Shown: in pieces, positions 1-9,444 of the stretch | Numbering within the stretch: position 1 is the first letter of the stretch | Layout: each line of letters begins with the position of its first letter | Assembly: GCA_963762525.1 (NCBI GenBank) | Contig: CAVXKT010000005.1 | Location: 287,848-351,847 of the forward strand | Direction of reading: 5' to 3' | Length of the DNA stretch: 64,000 nt | Source: DATFDN01 sp963762525 | GTDB lineage: Bacteria; Pseudomonadota; Alphaproteobacteria; Acetobacterales; Acetobacteraceae | The notes under the pieces: generated by a model | The model's input: the letters and a program-made list of their open reading frames with translations, nothing else | What the model was told of the DNA's origin: nothing | The model's database searches: none | Position numbers and translations under genes: made by a program

Positions 1-903
1 GTCGCACCCAGCCGCGTCCCAGCCGGCACCGGATGCCCGCGAAGGAAATCGCCCGCCGACATGGCCGCCCGCCCGGCCAACTGCACGCCGCAGAAGGCGT
101 AGCGCCCCCGCGCCGCAGGCCACCAGCAAACCTTCCAGCGTCATTCCCGGCGGTCCCGTCCCCGGCTCGACGCGCGCCGCCAGCACCTTGAGCACGGCGC
201 CGCCGAGCGTCGTGAACGTGCCCGGCCACGGATCGAAGGCCCGAATTCGGCGCGCGATCTCCTCGGCCGGGCGCGTCCAGTCGATCCGCCCATCGGCGCG
301 CGAGAGCTTGGGCGCGTAGGTCGCACCGTCCGGTTGCGGCACCGCCGGCGGGTCTTCGGCCAGCGCGCGCAGCACCAGCGACGCGCCGATCCGGGCGAGC
401 ACGTCGTGCAGCATCGCCGAGGTGGTTTTTTCCGTGATCGGGACGGCTTGGCGGAGCAGCATCGGGCCGGTGTCGAGCCCGGCGTCCATGCGCATGATGG
501 TGACGCCCGTCTCGGCGTCGCCGGCCAGCACGGCGGCCTGAATCGGCGCCGCGCCGCGCCAGCGCGGCAGCAGGCTGGCGTGGATGTTGAGGCAGCCGCG
601 CCGGGGCGCGGCCAGCATCGCCGGCGGCAGGATCAGCCCGTAAGCCGCGACCACCGCCGCATCCGTATCGAGCGCCGCGAACGCCGCCTGCGCCGCCGGA
701 TCGGCACGCAGCCGGGCGGGGGTGCGGACCGCGATCCCCAGCGCCTCGGCGGCGAGCTGCACCGGGCAGCGATGCATCGCGTGCCCGCGCCCGGCGGGGC
801 GCGGCGGCTGGCAATAGACCGCCGCAACCTCATGCCCCGCCGCGTCCAGTGCGCGCAGCGCCGGAACGGCGAAATCCGGACTGCCCATGAAGGCGAGTCG
901 CAT
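1..903 (-). CDS. fmt: Methionyl-tRNA formyltransferase (3' end outside window)
   Basis: Formylates initiator methionyl-tRNA in the cytoplasm using 10-formyltetrahydrofolate. The reading from 903 begins MRLAFMGSPDFAVPAL and contains the catalytic NIHASLLPRWRG segment (Asn, His, SLLP) followed by MDAGLDTGPML, all typical of the family. The ATG overlaps the stop of def (TGATG), so the two are translationally coupled, as is usual for def-fmt. The C-terminal part needs one frameshift near 85-92, where an extra G in CTGCGGCG diverts the frame; reading on in the other frame restores MSAGDFLRGHPVPAGTRLG. Because the gene is essential, I treat the shift as a sequence error. The last residues and the stop lie beyond base 1. 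Confidence 0.93.
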   Translation of the reverse strand, partial: MRLAFMGSPDFAVPALRALDAAGHEVAAVYCQPPRPAGRGHAMHRCPVQLAAEALGIAVRTPARLRADPAAQAAFAALDTDAAVVAAYGLILPPAMLAAPRRGCLNIHASLLPRWRGAAPIQAAVLAGDAETGVTIMRMDAGLDTGPMLLRQAVPITEKTTSAMLHDVLARIGASLVLRALAEDPPAVPQPDGATYAPKLSRADGRIDWTRPAEEIARRIRAFDPWPGTFTTLGGAVLKVLAARVEPGTGPPGMTLEGLLVACGAGALRLLRRAVGRAGGHVGGRFPSRASGAGWDAAGCD

Positions 904-1421
904 CAGGCCACCCGCTTCTGCCGTAGCTCCTTGGCCAGCCGGCGCATGAGCATGTTGCGCTTCAGGCTCGACAGGTGATCGACGAACAGGATGCCGTTCA
1001 GGTGATCCACCTCATGCTGCAGGCAGGCGGCGAGCAGCCCGTCGGCCTCGATCTCCCGCCGCGCCCCGGCGAGGTCGAGATAGCGCAGCTTCACCCGCGC
1101 CGGGCGGGTGATGTCGGCATACTGGCCGGGCAGCGACAGACAGCCCTCCTCGCGGGTCGCCAGCTCCTCGCTCGCGGCGACGATCTCGGGGTTGACCAGC
1201 GTGATCGGCGCCGGCTTGTCGTCCGCCATCAGATCGACGACGGCGAGGCGGAGCGGGCTGCCGACCTGGGGTGCGGCCAATCCGATGCCGGGGGCGCGGT
1301 ACATGGTCGCGAACATCCGCTCGACCAGCGCGGCCAGGTCATCGGTGCTGCCGACCGGCCGGGCCCGGGCCTTCAGCGCCGGGTCGGGGGCGATCAGAAT
1401 GTCCAGCAACTCGGGCTCCAT
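903..1421 (-). CDS. def: Peptide deformylase
   Basis: Removes the formyl group from nascent N-terminal methionine. The 172-residue protein has all three family motifs in order: GIGLAAPQVG, EEGCLSLPG with the metal-binding Cys, and QHEVDHLNG with the HExxH-type metal site and catalytic Glu. The length matches the family. Its stop overlaps the fmt start by one base, which supports a def-fmt transcript. The start at 1421 gives the expected short lead before the first conserved block. No frameshift is seen. Confidence 0.96.
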   Translation of the reverse strand: MEPELLDILIAPDPALKARARPVGSTDDLAALVERMFATMYRAPGIGLAAPQVGSPLRLAVVDLMADDKPAPITLVNPEIVAASEELATREEGCLSLPGQYADITRPARVKLRYLDLAGARREIEADGLLAACLQHEVDHLNGILFVDHLSSLKRNMLMRRLAKELRQKRVA

Positions 1422-1467
1422 GTGCCGGATGTAGCGGCCGCGAAGACCCGCTTCAACGCGCCCGACG

Positions 1468-1950
1468 TTATTGCAGGTATCCCCAGCGCGGCACCGCCGG
1501 CTCGGCGCTCGCCCACTGCCAGCCCGTCAGGCGGCGGCAGATATCGGCGGTGTACCAGCGCTGCGCTTTCCCGTCGGCGATCGAGAAGGCGAAGCTCCGG
1601 CAGGGCGCCAGCGGATTGGGGATGTCGCCCAGGACCGAGACCCAGCCGTCCTCATCGCCCAGCGGAATGATGTGGCGGATGCGCCAGGGCGCGCGTCCGC
1701 CGATCGGCAGGCCGCCGGCCACTCGCGCGATCGCCTCCTGCTCGGCGTGGCCGCGCGAGCGCGCATACCATTTCTCGGCCACCCCGGTTGCCGTCGCGGC
1801 GCCGACGCCGACCGCGAAGCCCACCGCCGGGCTGGCGCTGCCGCCGCCCGCCGCGGCGCCGCTGACCACGCCGACGATCGCCGGGACGGACTTGCAGCCG
1901 CCGAGCAGCGTCGCCGCCATCAGCGCCGCGACCGCCCCGGCGCGCCTCAC
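1468..1950 (-). CDS. Small lipoprotein, downstream copy of a tandem pair
   Basis: Protein of about 160 residues with a signal peptide ending in the lipobox LLGGC, followed by a Gly/Ala-rich stretch and a C-terminal domain ending in AEPAVPRWGYLQ. It has no function I recognise. The GTG start at 1950 overlaps the stop of the upstream paralogue (GTGA), so the pair is translationally coupled. The C-terminus matches that of its neighbour (WxWAxAEPAxxRWGxLQ), which shows recent tandem duplication or a co-evolving pair. Probably anchored in the outer or inner membrane through the lipid-modified cysteine. The GTG start is chosen because of the overlap and the correctly placed lipobox. Confidence 0.7.
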   Translation of the reverse strand: MRRAGAVAALMAATLLGGCKSVPAIVGVVSGAAAGGGSASPAVGFAVGVGAATATGVAEKWYARSRGHAEQEAIARVAGGLPIGGRAPWRIRHIIPLGDEDGWVSVLGDIPNPLAPCRSFAFSIADGKAQRWYTADICRRLTGWQWASAEPAVPRWGYLQ

Positions 1951-2447
1951 TGCAAGGAGCCCCAACGCTCCGTCGCCGGTTCCGCCAGCGCCCAGCGCCA
2001 CACCGTCCCGTTGCCGCAGACCGAGGCGGTGTAGAAGGACGGATCGGGCTTGCCGTCGGTCTCCTCGGCGACCGAGAAGATGATCGCCTTGCATCGGATG
2101 GCGCCGCCAGTCTCGCTCGTGACCGTCACCTCGCCGTGTTCGTCCGGCTCGATCGGGATCGAATGCACCACCCGCCACGGTGCCACCTGCCCCGGTTCCA
2201 GCCCGCCGGCGGCGGCGGCGATCCGGTCCTGCTCGGTGCGGTGCACCCGGCGCTCGGCGTAGGCAAGTCCGGCGTTGGCGGCGCTGCCGACGCCAAGTCC
2301 GATGCCGGTGGCGACGGCCGGGCTCTTGGTCACGGCACTGGCAATACCGCCGCCGGCGATGCCGGCGACGTCGCCGGTGGTGGCGCTCAGGAACGACCCG
2401 CAGCCGGAAAGGCCGAGCAGGAGAAGCAGGGGAATCGCGCTTCGCAT
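1947..2447 (-). CDS. Small lipoprotein, upstream copy of a tandem pair
   Basis: 166-residue protein with a clear lipoprotein signal, hydrophobic core LLLLLGLSGCG with lipobox LSGC. A glycine-rich segment (VATGIGLGVGSA) follows, then a domain with two cysteines and the ending AEPATERWGSLQ. It is paralogous to the gene directly downstream, with which it shares the Gly-rich zone and C-terminal motif, and it overlaps it by four bases. The Gly-rich segment resembles the glycine-zipper of small outer-membrane lipoproteins, but that is only a resemblance. Function unknown. Confidence 0.72.
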   Translation of the reverse strand: MRSAIPLLLLLGLSGCGSFLSATTGDVAGIAGGGIASAVTKSPAVATGIGLGVGSAANAGLAYAERRVHRTEQDRIAAAAGGLEPGQVAPWRVVHSIPIEPDEHGEVTVTSETGGAIRCKAIIFSVAEETDGKPDPSFYTASVCGNGTVWRWALAEPATERWGSLQ

Positions 2448-2516
2448 GGGCCATCGTTTGCCCGCAGCGAAAGGCGCCGACCAGATGTGCGGGCCGTCAC
2501 AAACCCGCGCGGCCCA

Positions 2517-2556
2517 CCCTCACCCGGCGCGGCTGCCGCCGCGCCTCGGGTGAGGG
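2517..2556. repeat. Intergenic REP-like hairpin between convergent or adjacent genes
   Basis: An inverted repeat runs from CCCTCACCCG to CGGGTGAGGG with a GC-rich stem of about 17 pairs and a two-base bulge. The CCCTCACCC end also opens the longer repeat unit at 14818. It lies three bases after the SDR stop, so it could serve as a terminator or REP-type element. It has no T-run. Confidence 0.6.
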
Positions 2557-2559
2557 CCG

Positions 2560-3471
2560 CTACGCCAGCCGCCCCATCGCCCGCAGCGCCGTCTCCAGCC
2601 GCTCGCGGTTGCGGCTCTGCGGGGCGGCGTTGCTCATGTCCAGGATCTTCGGCATCGCATCGGCGATCATCTCCGGCGTCACCGTCTCCAGCGGATCGAA
2701 CTGCACGCCCTCGCTGCGGTAGTATTGCAGCCGTGCATAGCCGGCGCCGGCGGCGGTGATGATCTCGCCGGTAACGTTGCATTCCTCGCTCGCCAGCCAC
2801 GCAACAGCCGGGGCGACGAATTCCGGCTTCATGAATTCGCGCAGATGCGGCGGGATCAGGTCTTCGGTCATGCGGGTGCGCGCCGAGGGTGAGATGGCGT
2901 TGATCAGCACGTTGTATTTCGCCCCTTCCAGCCGCAGCACGTTGATTAGCCCGACGACGGCCATCTTCGCCGCACCGTAATTTGCCTGGCCGAAATTGCC
3001 CGACGTGCCGGAGCCCGAGGTGGTGACGACGATGCGGCCGTATTTGCGTTCGCGCATGATCGGCCACACCGCCTTGGTGCAATAGACGGTTCCCATGTAG
3101 TGCACGTCCGAGCACTGGCGGAAATCCTCCATGCTCATGTTGGCGAACGCCTTGTCGCGCAGGATTCCGGCGTTGTTCACCAGCGCATCGACGCGGTTCC
3201 AGGCGCGCATCGCCGCCTCCACGATGGCGGCGGCGCCCGCTTCGGTATCGACCGAGGCATGGGCGGCGATCGCCTCGCCGCCGGCGCGCCTGATCTCGTC
3301 CACTACCTTGTCGGCGACCGCGTTGGCGCTGCCCCGCCCATCCACGGCGCCACCCGGATCGTTCACCACCACCCTCGCACCCCGGCTCGCCAGCAACAGC
3401 GCGTGCTCACGCCCGATGCCCGATCCGGCGCCGGTGACGATGACAACGCGGTCGTCGAAACGAATGCTCAT
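2560..3471 (-). CDS. SDR-family (3R)-hydroxyacyl-CoA dehydrogenase-like oxidoreductase
   Basis: 303 residues with a Rossmann start VTGAGSGIGREHA (TGxxxGIG), NNAG at VNNAGILRDK, Ser in TTSGSG and the YxxxK pair in ANYGAAKMA. The insertion VVVNDPGGAVDGRG and the overall layout match the SDR part of peroxisomal multifunctional enzyme type 2, which oxidises 3-hydroxyacyl-CoA with NAD. The C-terminal 60 residues extend beyond the usual 250-residue SDR. It is transcribed away from the Baeyer-Villiger gene and may share its regulatory region at 3472-3572. A role in side-chain or beta-oxidation of the cluster's substrate is inferred. Confidence 0.85.
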   Translation of the reverse strand: MSIRFDDRVVIVTGAGSGIGREHALLLASRGARVVVNDPGGAVDGRGSANAVADKVVDEIRRAGGEAIAAHASVDTEAGAAAIVEAAMRAWNRVDALVNNAGILRDKAFANMSMEDFRQCSDVHYMGTVYCTKAVWPIMRERKYGRIVVTTSGSGTSGNFGQANYGAAKMAVVGLINVLRLEGAKYNVLINAISPSARTRMTEDLIPPHLREFMKPEFVAPAVAWLASEECNVTGEIITAAGAGYARLQYYRSEGVQFDPLETVTPEMIADAMPKILDMSNAAPQSRNRERLETALRAMGRLA

Positions 3472-3572
3472 TCAGTGCTCCCATGAGTTTGACGCGCGAG
3501 CCTATGCCTCGCAGGCCGGTTTCCCAAGGGTCGGGGTTGCGATTACGGTGGCGGGGTAGGAAGGAGCGGTCG

Positions 3573-5201
3573 ATGCCCGCGCATGAAACGCCCGCGCCCG
3601 CCGGCGCGGAGCCCGACTACGACGCCATCATCATCGGTGCCGGCATCTCGGGACTATACCAACTGCTCCGCCTGCGCGAGCTGGGGCTGCGCGTCCGCGT
3701 GTTCGAGACCGGAACCGGCGTCGGCGGGACCTGGTACTGGAACCGCTACCCGGGTGCGCGCTTCGATTCCGAAAGCTATTCCTACGGCTACTCCTTCTCG
3801 GCGGAGCTGCTGGCGGAATGGAACTGGTCGGAGCGGTTCTCCCCGCAACCGGAGACGCTGCGCTACCTCAACCATGTCGCCGACAAGTTCGACCTCCGGC
3901 GCGACATCAGCTTCCGCAGCCGTGTCATCGCCGCGCATTACCGGGACGCGGCGGGATGGGAGGTGACGCTGGAGGACGGCAGCCGCCATGGTGCGCGCTT
4001 CCTGATCACCGCGATCGGCCCGCTCTCGGCGCCGACCATGCCGCGCATCGATGGCGTGGAGACGTTCAGGGGAAAGTCGTTCCACACCGCGCGGTGGCCG
4101 CATGAGGAGGTGCGCTTCGAGGGCAAGCGCGTGGCGGTGATCGGCACCGGTGCCACGGGGGTGCAGACGATTCAGGAAGTGGCCAAGACCGCCGGACACC
4201 TGACGGTGTTTCAGCGCACCCCCAATTGGTGCGCGCCGCTGCACAACGGCAAAATCAGCGCCGAGGAGATGGCGAAGATCCGGGCCGATTACCCGGACAT
4301 CTTCAGGCGGTGTCAGGAGACCTTCGCTTGTTTCCTGCATACGCCGGACCGGCGCCGCACCTTCGACGTCACCGAGGAGGAGCGCGAGGCGTTTTGGGAG
4401 AAGCTCTACGGCTCTCCCGGTTTCGGCATGTGGCAGGGCAACTTCGGTGACATCCTCACCGACCGCGCGGCGAACGCGGCGGTGAGCGCGTTCGTGGCGA
4501 AGAAAATTCGCCAGCGCGTGAAGGACCCGGAGACGGCGGAGAGGCTGATCCCCCGCAATCACGGCTTCGGCACCCGCCGGGTGCCGTTGGAGACCAAATA
4601 CTACGAGGTCTACAATCAGCCCAATGTTCGACTGGTGGACCTCAACGAGACGCCGATCGAGCGGATCACGCCACGCGGCATCGAGACCAGCGATACCGAA
4701 TACGAATTCGACATCATCATCTACGCGACCGGGTTCGACGCCATCACCGGCAGCTTCGACCGCATCGACATCAGAGGCGTCGGCGGGCGCCGGTTGAAGG
4801 AGCGATGGGCGAACGGGCCGGAGACTTATCTGGGCGTGATGGTGGACGGATTTCCGAACATGTTCATGGTAGTGGGACCGCATACGGCGCTCGGCAACAT
4901 CCCGCGCAGCATCGAATACAACGTCGATTGGGTGAGCGGCGTCATCCGCGCCATGCGCGAGCAGGGCCTGACGCTTGCCGAGGCGCCCCCGGAGGCGGTC
5001 GCGGCCTGGACCGATCACGTCCGATCGCTCGGCGAGGGTCTGTTGTCGAACGAGATCAATTCATGGATGACCGGAGTGAACAAAAACGTGGAGGGCAAGC
5101 AAACCCGCATCATCGCCCGCTACAGCGGCAGCGCCCCGGCCTACCGCGCGCGCTGCGAGGAAGCGGCGGCGAACGGCTACCGGGAGCTGGTGCTGGCGTA
5201 G
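3573..5201 (+). CDS. Baeyer-Villiger flavin monooxygenase (type I)
   Basis: 542 residues. It has two dinucleotide-binding motifs, IGAGISG near residue 20 for FAD and IGTGATG near 190 for NADPH, and the BVMO fingerprint FRGKSFHTARWP between them. GGTWYWNRYPGARFD is also typical of cyclohexanone/phenylacetone monooxygenases. It inserts an oxygen next to a ketone to make an ester or lactone, in the cytoplasm. AAGGAG at 3561-3566 sits six bases before the chosen ATG, which is preferred over an in-frame upstream start at 3483. No frameshift, unlike the genes after it. Substrate unknown; context points to an aromatic or alicyclic ketone. Confidence 0.92.
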   Translation: MPAHETPAPAGAEPDYDAIIIGAGISGLYQLLRLRELGLRVRVFETGTGVGGTWYWNRYPGARFDSESYSYGYSFSAELLAEWNWSERFSPQPETLRYLNHVADKFDLRRDISFRSRVIAAHYRDAAGWEVTLEDGSRHGARFLITAIGPLSAPTMPRIDGVETFRGKSFHTARWPHEEVRFEGKRVAVIGTGATGVQTIQEVAKTAGHLTVFQRTPNWCAPLHNGKISAEEMAKIRADYPDIFRRCQETFACFLHTPDRRRTFDVTEEEREAFWEKLYGSPGFGMWQGNFGDILTDRAANAAVSAFVAKKIRQRVKDPETAERLIPRNHGFGTRRVPLETKYYEVYNQPNVRLVDLNETPIERITPRGIETSDTEYEFDIIIYATGFDAITGSFDRIDIRGVGGRRLKERWANGPETYLGVMVDGFPNMFMVVGPHTALGNIPRSIEYNVDWVSGVIRAMREQGLTLAEAPPEAVAAWTDHVRSLGEGLLSNEINSWMTGVNKNVEGKQTRIIARYSGSAPAYRARCEEAAANGYRELVLA

Positions 5202-5288
5202 CTGACTCTCATCCGCCTTGCGGGTTGCGAGGCTCTTGAGCCCGGCAACCGCCGGCGATACCGTCGCGCCGGCGAACGGAGGCGCGCA

Positions 5289-6066
5289 ATGTCGGCATCC
5301 ATCCTGGCGGAACTGGCGGCCGCGCTGGCCTCGGGCGGCGTCGAGGTCATCGACTTGGCGCAACCGCTGGAACCCGCGACCCCGGTCATCGCCCTGCCGC
5401 CCGAGTTCGGGCAGTCGGCGCCGTTTCGCATCGAAGCTATCTCCGCCTATGACCAGCGCGGACCGGCCTGGGCGTGGAGCAATCTCTCCCTCGGCGAGCA
5501 TACGGGCACGCATTTCGACGCGCCGGTGCATTGGATCACCGGCAAGGACCTGCCCGCCAACACGCTCGACACCATCGAGCCGCGCCGCTTCGTCGCCCCC
5601 GCCGTGGTCATCGACTGCACGGCGGAATGCGCCGCCGATGCCGATTTCCTGCTGACGCCGGCGCGCATCGAGGCGTGGGAGCGCGAGCACGGGCGCATCG
5701 CCGCCGGAAGCTGGGTGCTGCTGCGGAGCGGCTGGTCGCGCCGCAGCGATGCGGCCATCCTTCCTCAACGACTCGCACACGCCGGGGCCGTCGCCGGAAG
5801 CGGTGACGTTCATGGTGCGTATGCGCGACGTGATCGGCTTCGGAACCGAGACCGTCGGCACCGACGCCGGCCAGGCGTTCGGTTTCGATCCGCCCTTCCC
5901 GTGCCATGCCGGGATGCACGGCGCCGGCAAGTTCGGGCTGGCGAGCCTCGCCAATCTCGACCGCCTGCCGCCGACGGGCGCGCTGCTCGTCACCGCGCCG
6001 CTGAAGATCGCCGGCGGCACCGGCAGCCCATGCCGCGTGCTGGCGCTGGTGGCGCGCGACCGATGA
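5289..6066 (+). CDS. Cyclase-family hydrolase (kynurenine formamidase / isatin hydrolase type), frameshifted
   Basis: About 258 residues of the PF04199-type cyclase family, metal-dependent hydrolases that include kynurenine formamidase and isatin hydrolase. The metal motif GEHTGTHFDAPVH (HxGTHxDxPxH) is intact near residue 75, and a later conserved PCHAGMHGAG segment follows. The reading is interrupted near 5758-5765, where one extra C moves the frame; beyond it FLNDSHTPGPSPEAV and the rest are conserved. GGAGG lies just before the ATG. Its stop overlaps the next ATG (ATGA). An isatin- or amide-ring hydrolysing role would fit the 2-aminobenzoyl-CoA-like enzyme downstream, but this is inference. 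Confidence 0.82.
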
Positions 6067-7384
6067 CCGCGCGCGATCCCGCCGCACCTACCGCGCTGGT
6101 GCGCGACGACATCCGCGCGCTGGTGCGCGACGACGCGGTGCATCGCGACGTCTATACCGACCCGGCGCTGTTCCGCCTGGAGATGGAGCGCCTCTGGTCG
6201 CGCGCCTGGATCTATGTCGGGCACGCGAGCCAGATTCCCCGGACGGGCGATTACGCGACCTGCGACATCGGGCTGGAACCCGTCCTGATGATCCGCCAGC
6301 CGGACGACACCATCCGCGTGCTGCGTAACCGCTGCGCGCACAAGGGCGCGCGCATCGTCGCCGATCGCGCGGGCAACGCGGGGCGTTTCCTGCGCTGCCC
6401 CTATCACAACTGGAGCTATCGCACCGACGGTTCGATCGCCGCCATTCCGCTGCGCGGCGGCTACGATCCGGCAAGGCTCGCGGGCAGCGAGGCGGCCCGA
6501 GGCTTGCGCCCCGTGGCCGACCGAAGCGTATCGCGGTTTCGTGTTTGCTCGATTGTCCGAGAACGGGCCGGGCTTTCAGGAGTATTTCGGCGAATCGCTC
6601 TCTTCCATCGACTACATGGTGGATCGCTCGCCGAGCGGCGAGATGGAGGTCGCCGGCGGCGTGCTGCGATACATGCACGACAGCAACTGGAAGCTGTTCG
6701 TCGAGAACCTGAACGACACCATGCACCCGATGGCGGCGCATGAAATCCTCGGCCGGCACCGCGAAGGAGTTGTGGAAGGGCCAGCCGGGCGATGCGCCGA
6801 AGCCGATGGCGATCGAGCAGCTGGTGCCGTTCGCCGAGGGCTACGAGTTCTTCGACAAGATGGGCGTGCGCGTATTTCCCAACGGGCATTCCTATTCGGG
6901 GGTGAACTTTTCCATCCACTCGTCCTATGCCGCCGTGCCCGAATACGAGGCGGCGATGAATGCCGCCTATGGCGCCGAGCGGGCGCGCGACATCCTGGGC
7001 ACGGTCCGACATAACACCGTCTATTACCCGAGCCTGACCATCAAGGGCGCCATCCAGGCGATCCGCGTGGTGCGGCCGATCGCGGTGGACAAGACGCTGA
7101 TCGAGAGCTGGACCTTCCGCCTCAAGGGCGCGCCCGATGTGTTCCTGCGCCGCAACGTGACCTACTCGCGGCTGATCAACTCGCCGATGTCGGTGGTCGG
7201 CCACGACGACCAGCAATGCTACCGGCTGCTGCAGGAGGGGCTGGCCGCCGGCGGCAACGAATGGGTCAACCTGCAACGCGACTATCGCGACGAGGAACGG
7301 GCGTGACCTCACGGTCAACGGGACCAGCGAAATTTCCATGCGCAACCAGTTCCGCGCCTGGGCGGCGCTGATGGCGGCGCGTGA
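6063..7384 (+). CDS. Rieske ring-hydroxylating oxygenase, alpha subunit, frameshifted
   Basis: About 440 residues. The Rieske [2Fe-2S] site CAHKG...CPYHNW (C-x-H, C-x2-H) is near residue 90, and the mononuclear iron site NLNDTMHPMAAHE (D-x2-H-x4-H) is near residue 225. This is the catalytic subunit of an aromatic-ring oxygenase. At least three frame changes occur (near 6510, 6750 and 7303), each explained by a duplicated base; conserved sequence continues on both sides. The end is placed at TGA 7382-7384, which overlaps the beta-subunit GTG start, but the frame there is uncertain. No reductase or ferredoxin gene is adjacent, so electrons must come from elsewhere. Confidence 0.87.
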
Positions 7385-7838
7385 CCGATATCGCCCGCTT
7401 CCTCTACCACGAGGCACGGCTGCTCGATGAGAAGCGATGGGAGGAGTGGCTGGCGCTGTTCACCGAGGACGGGCGCTACTGGGTGCCGCTGGCGCGCGGG
7501 CAGACGGATGCCGAGATGCACACCTCGCTCGCCTATGAGGACATGCTGCTGCTGCGTCTGCGCGTCGAACGGCTGCGCCGCCGCCCGCCATCGCAGCATC
7601 CGCCGAGCTGGAGCCAGCATGTGTTGCAGGCGCCCGATATCGAACCGGAGGCGGACGGCTGGCGGACGCGCACGCCGTTCCACTACACCGAGGCGCGCGG
7701 CGATGCTGTGCAGACCCATGCCGGGGTGGCGTTCGCACGATCTGGCCGAGACGACTCGAGGGACCGCGCATCCGCTTGAAGCGCGTCGAGCTGGTGAACT
7801 GCGACGCCGCGCTGCCTTCGGTGCAGTTGTTCCTGTGA
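7381..7838 (+). CDS. Ring-hydroxylating oxygenase, beta subunit, frameshifted
   Basis: About 152 residues of the small SnoaL-like subunit that packs with the Rieske alpha subunit. The start VTDIARFLYHEARLLDEKRW, the WLALFTEDGRYWVPL block and the ending VELVNCDAALPSVQLFL are characteristic. One frameshift near 7735 separates the body from the C-terminus. The GTG start overlaps the presumed alpha stop and its own TGA (7836-7838) overlaps the GTG of the CoA ligase, so the genes form a tightly coupled operon. Confidence 0.84.
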
Positions 7839-9443
7839 ACGGCACGCTCCCCGGCGACCGTCGCCGCCGCTTTCGCTGCGACCGCTGCGCGCCGGCCGAG
7901 CGGTCCGTTCATGCACGTGTTGCCGGAGACGGCGGCCGTGTATGGCATCGACGGCCGGCGAGATCACTTATGCCGAGGCCGCCGCCCGAGAGATCGCGCG
8001 GCTGCGGCGCGGCTATGCCGAAGCGCGGCTACGGAGTCGGCCATCGCGTCGGGCTGATGCTGGAGAACCGGCCGGCGTTCTTTCTGCACTGGTTCGCGCT
8101 GAACGGGCTCGGGGTCGGCGTCGTGCCGCTCAACCCCGAGCTGCGCCCGGCCGAGCTGGACTATCTCGTGCGCCATAGCGAGATCGTGCTCGCGGTCGCG
8201 CCCCGCGGGGCGGGCGCCGATGCCGCAATGCCCGACCATCGCCGACGACGCACCGCCGCCCGCGGCGCCGCCGCCGCCGGCGATGCGCCGAAGTTTCGGA
8301 CGGCGAGCGCGAATGCGCGCTGCTCTACACTTCCGGCACCACCGGCCGGCCCAAGGGCTGCGTGCTGTCCAACCGTTACTTCCTGCGCACCGGCGAATGG
8401 TACAACGAGATCGGCGGTCTCTGCGCGCTGCGCCCGACCGATCGGCTGCTCACGCCGTTGCCGCTGAACCATGCCAACGCCATGGCCTACTCGACGATGG
8501 CGATGGTGCGGATCGGCGGCTGCCTGATCGTGCTCGACCGCTTCCACCCGCGCACCTGGTGGCACAGCGTGCGCGAAAGCCGCGCCACCATCATTCACTA
8601 TCTCGGCGTGATGCCGTCGATGCTGATGGCGTCGCCCGACCCGCGCGAGCGCGAGCATCTGGTGCGCTTCGGCTTCGGCGCCGGCGTCGATCGGCGTCTG
8701 CACGAAGCCGCCGAGCAGCGCTTCGGTTTCCCGCTGATCGAGGCATGGGCGATGACCGAGACCGGCGGCGGCGCGGCCACCATCGTCAGCCGGGCGCCGC
8801 GCCATCTCGGCGAAGCCTGCATCGGCCGGGCGGAACCGTTTATGAAGGCGCGGATCATCGATGATTCCGGCGCCGAATGCCCGGCCGGCACGCCGGGCGA
8901 ATTTCTGGTCCGCGCCGCCGGTCCCGATCCCCGTGCCGGGTTCTTCACCGAATACCTGAAGGACCCCGAAGCGACCGCGTCTGCCTGGGCTGGCGGCTGG
9001 TTCCACACCGGCGACGTCGTGCGCGCCGACGCCGACGGCTTCCTCTATTTCGTCGATCGCAAGAAGAACATCGTCCGCCGCAGCGGCGAGAACATCGCCG
9101 CCGCCGAGGTGGAGAGCGTGCTGCGCCGCCATCAGCTGATCGCCGAGGTCGCCGTCGCCGCCGTGCCTGACGCGATGCGCGGGCGAGGAGGTTCTCGCCT
9201 GCATCGTGCCGCGCACGCCCGTCGCGCCCGAGCAGAGGGCGGAGGCGGCCGAGGCGATCGTGCGCGCGGCGCTTGAAGACCTGTCCGTATTTCAAGGTTC
9301 CCGGCTTCGTCGCTTTCCTCGAGGCGCTGCCGCTCACCGCCAGCCAGAAGGTCGCGCGCGGCGAGCTGAAGGCGCTGGCGCACGCGGCTGCCGGGAACGG
9401 CGGCGTGCATCGACACGCGCGCCCTGAAGCGGCGCTCTAGTGA
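7835..9443 (+). CDS. AMP-forming acyl/aryl-CoA ligase, heavily frameshifted
   Basis: ANL-superfamily enzyme that activates a carboxylic acid with ATP and CoA. The P-loop-like A3 motif LLYTSGTTGRPKGC is at about 8320-8365, the A5 region EAWAMTETGGG at about 8745, GGWFHTGD at 8992 and RKKNIVRRSGENI (hinge and A8) at 9055. The length, about 535 residues, fits. Several indels break the frame before 8300 and again after 9170, so no single frame covers it. GTG 7835 overlaps the beta-subunit stop. It resembles the crotonobetaine/carnitine-CoA ligase branch, but in this operon an aryl-CoA product is more likely. Exact stop uncertain within 9438-9443. Confidence 0.8.
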
Positions 9444-9444
9444 G

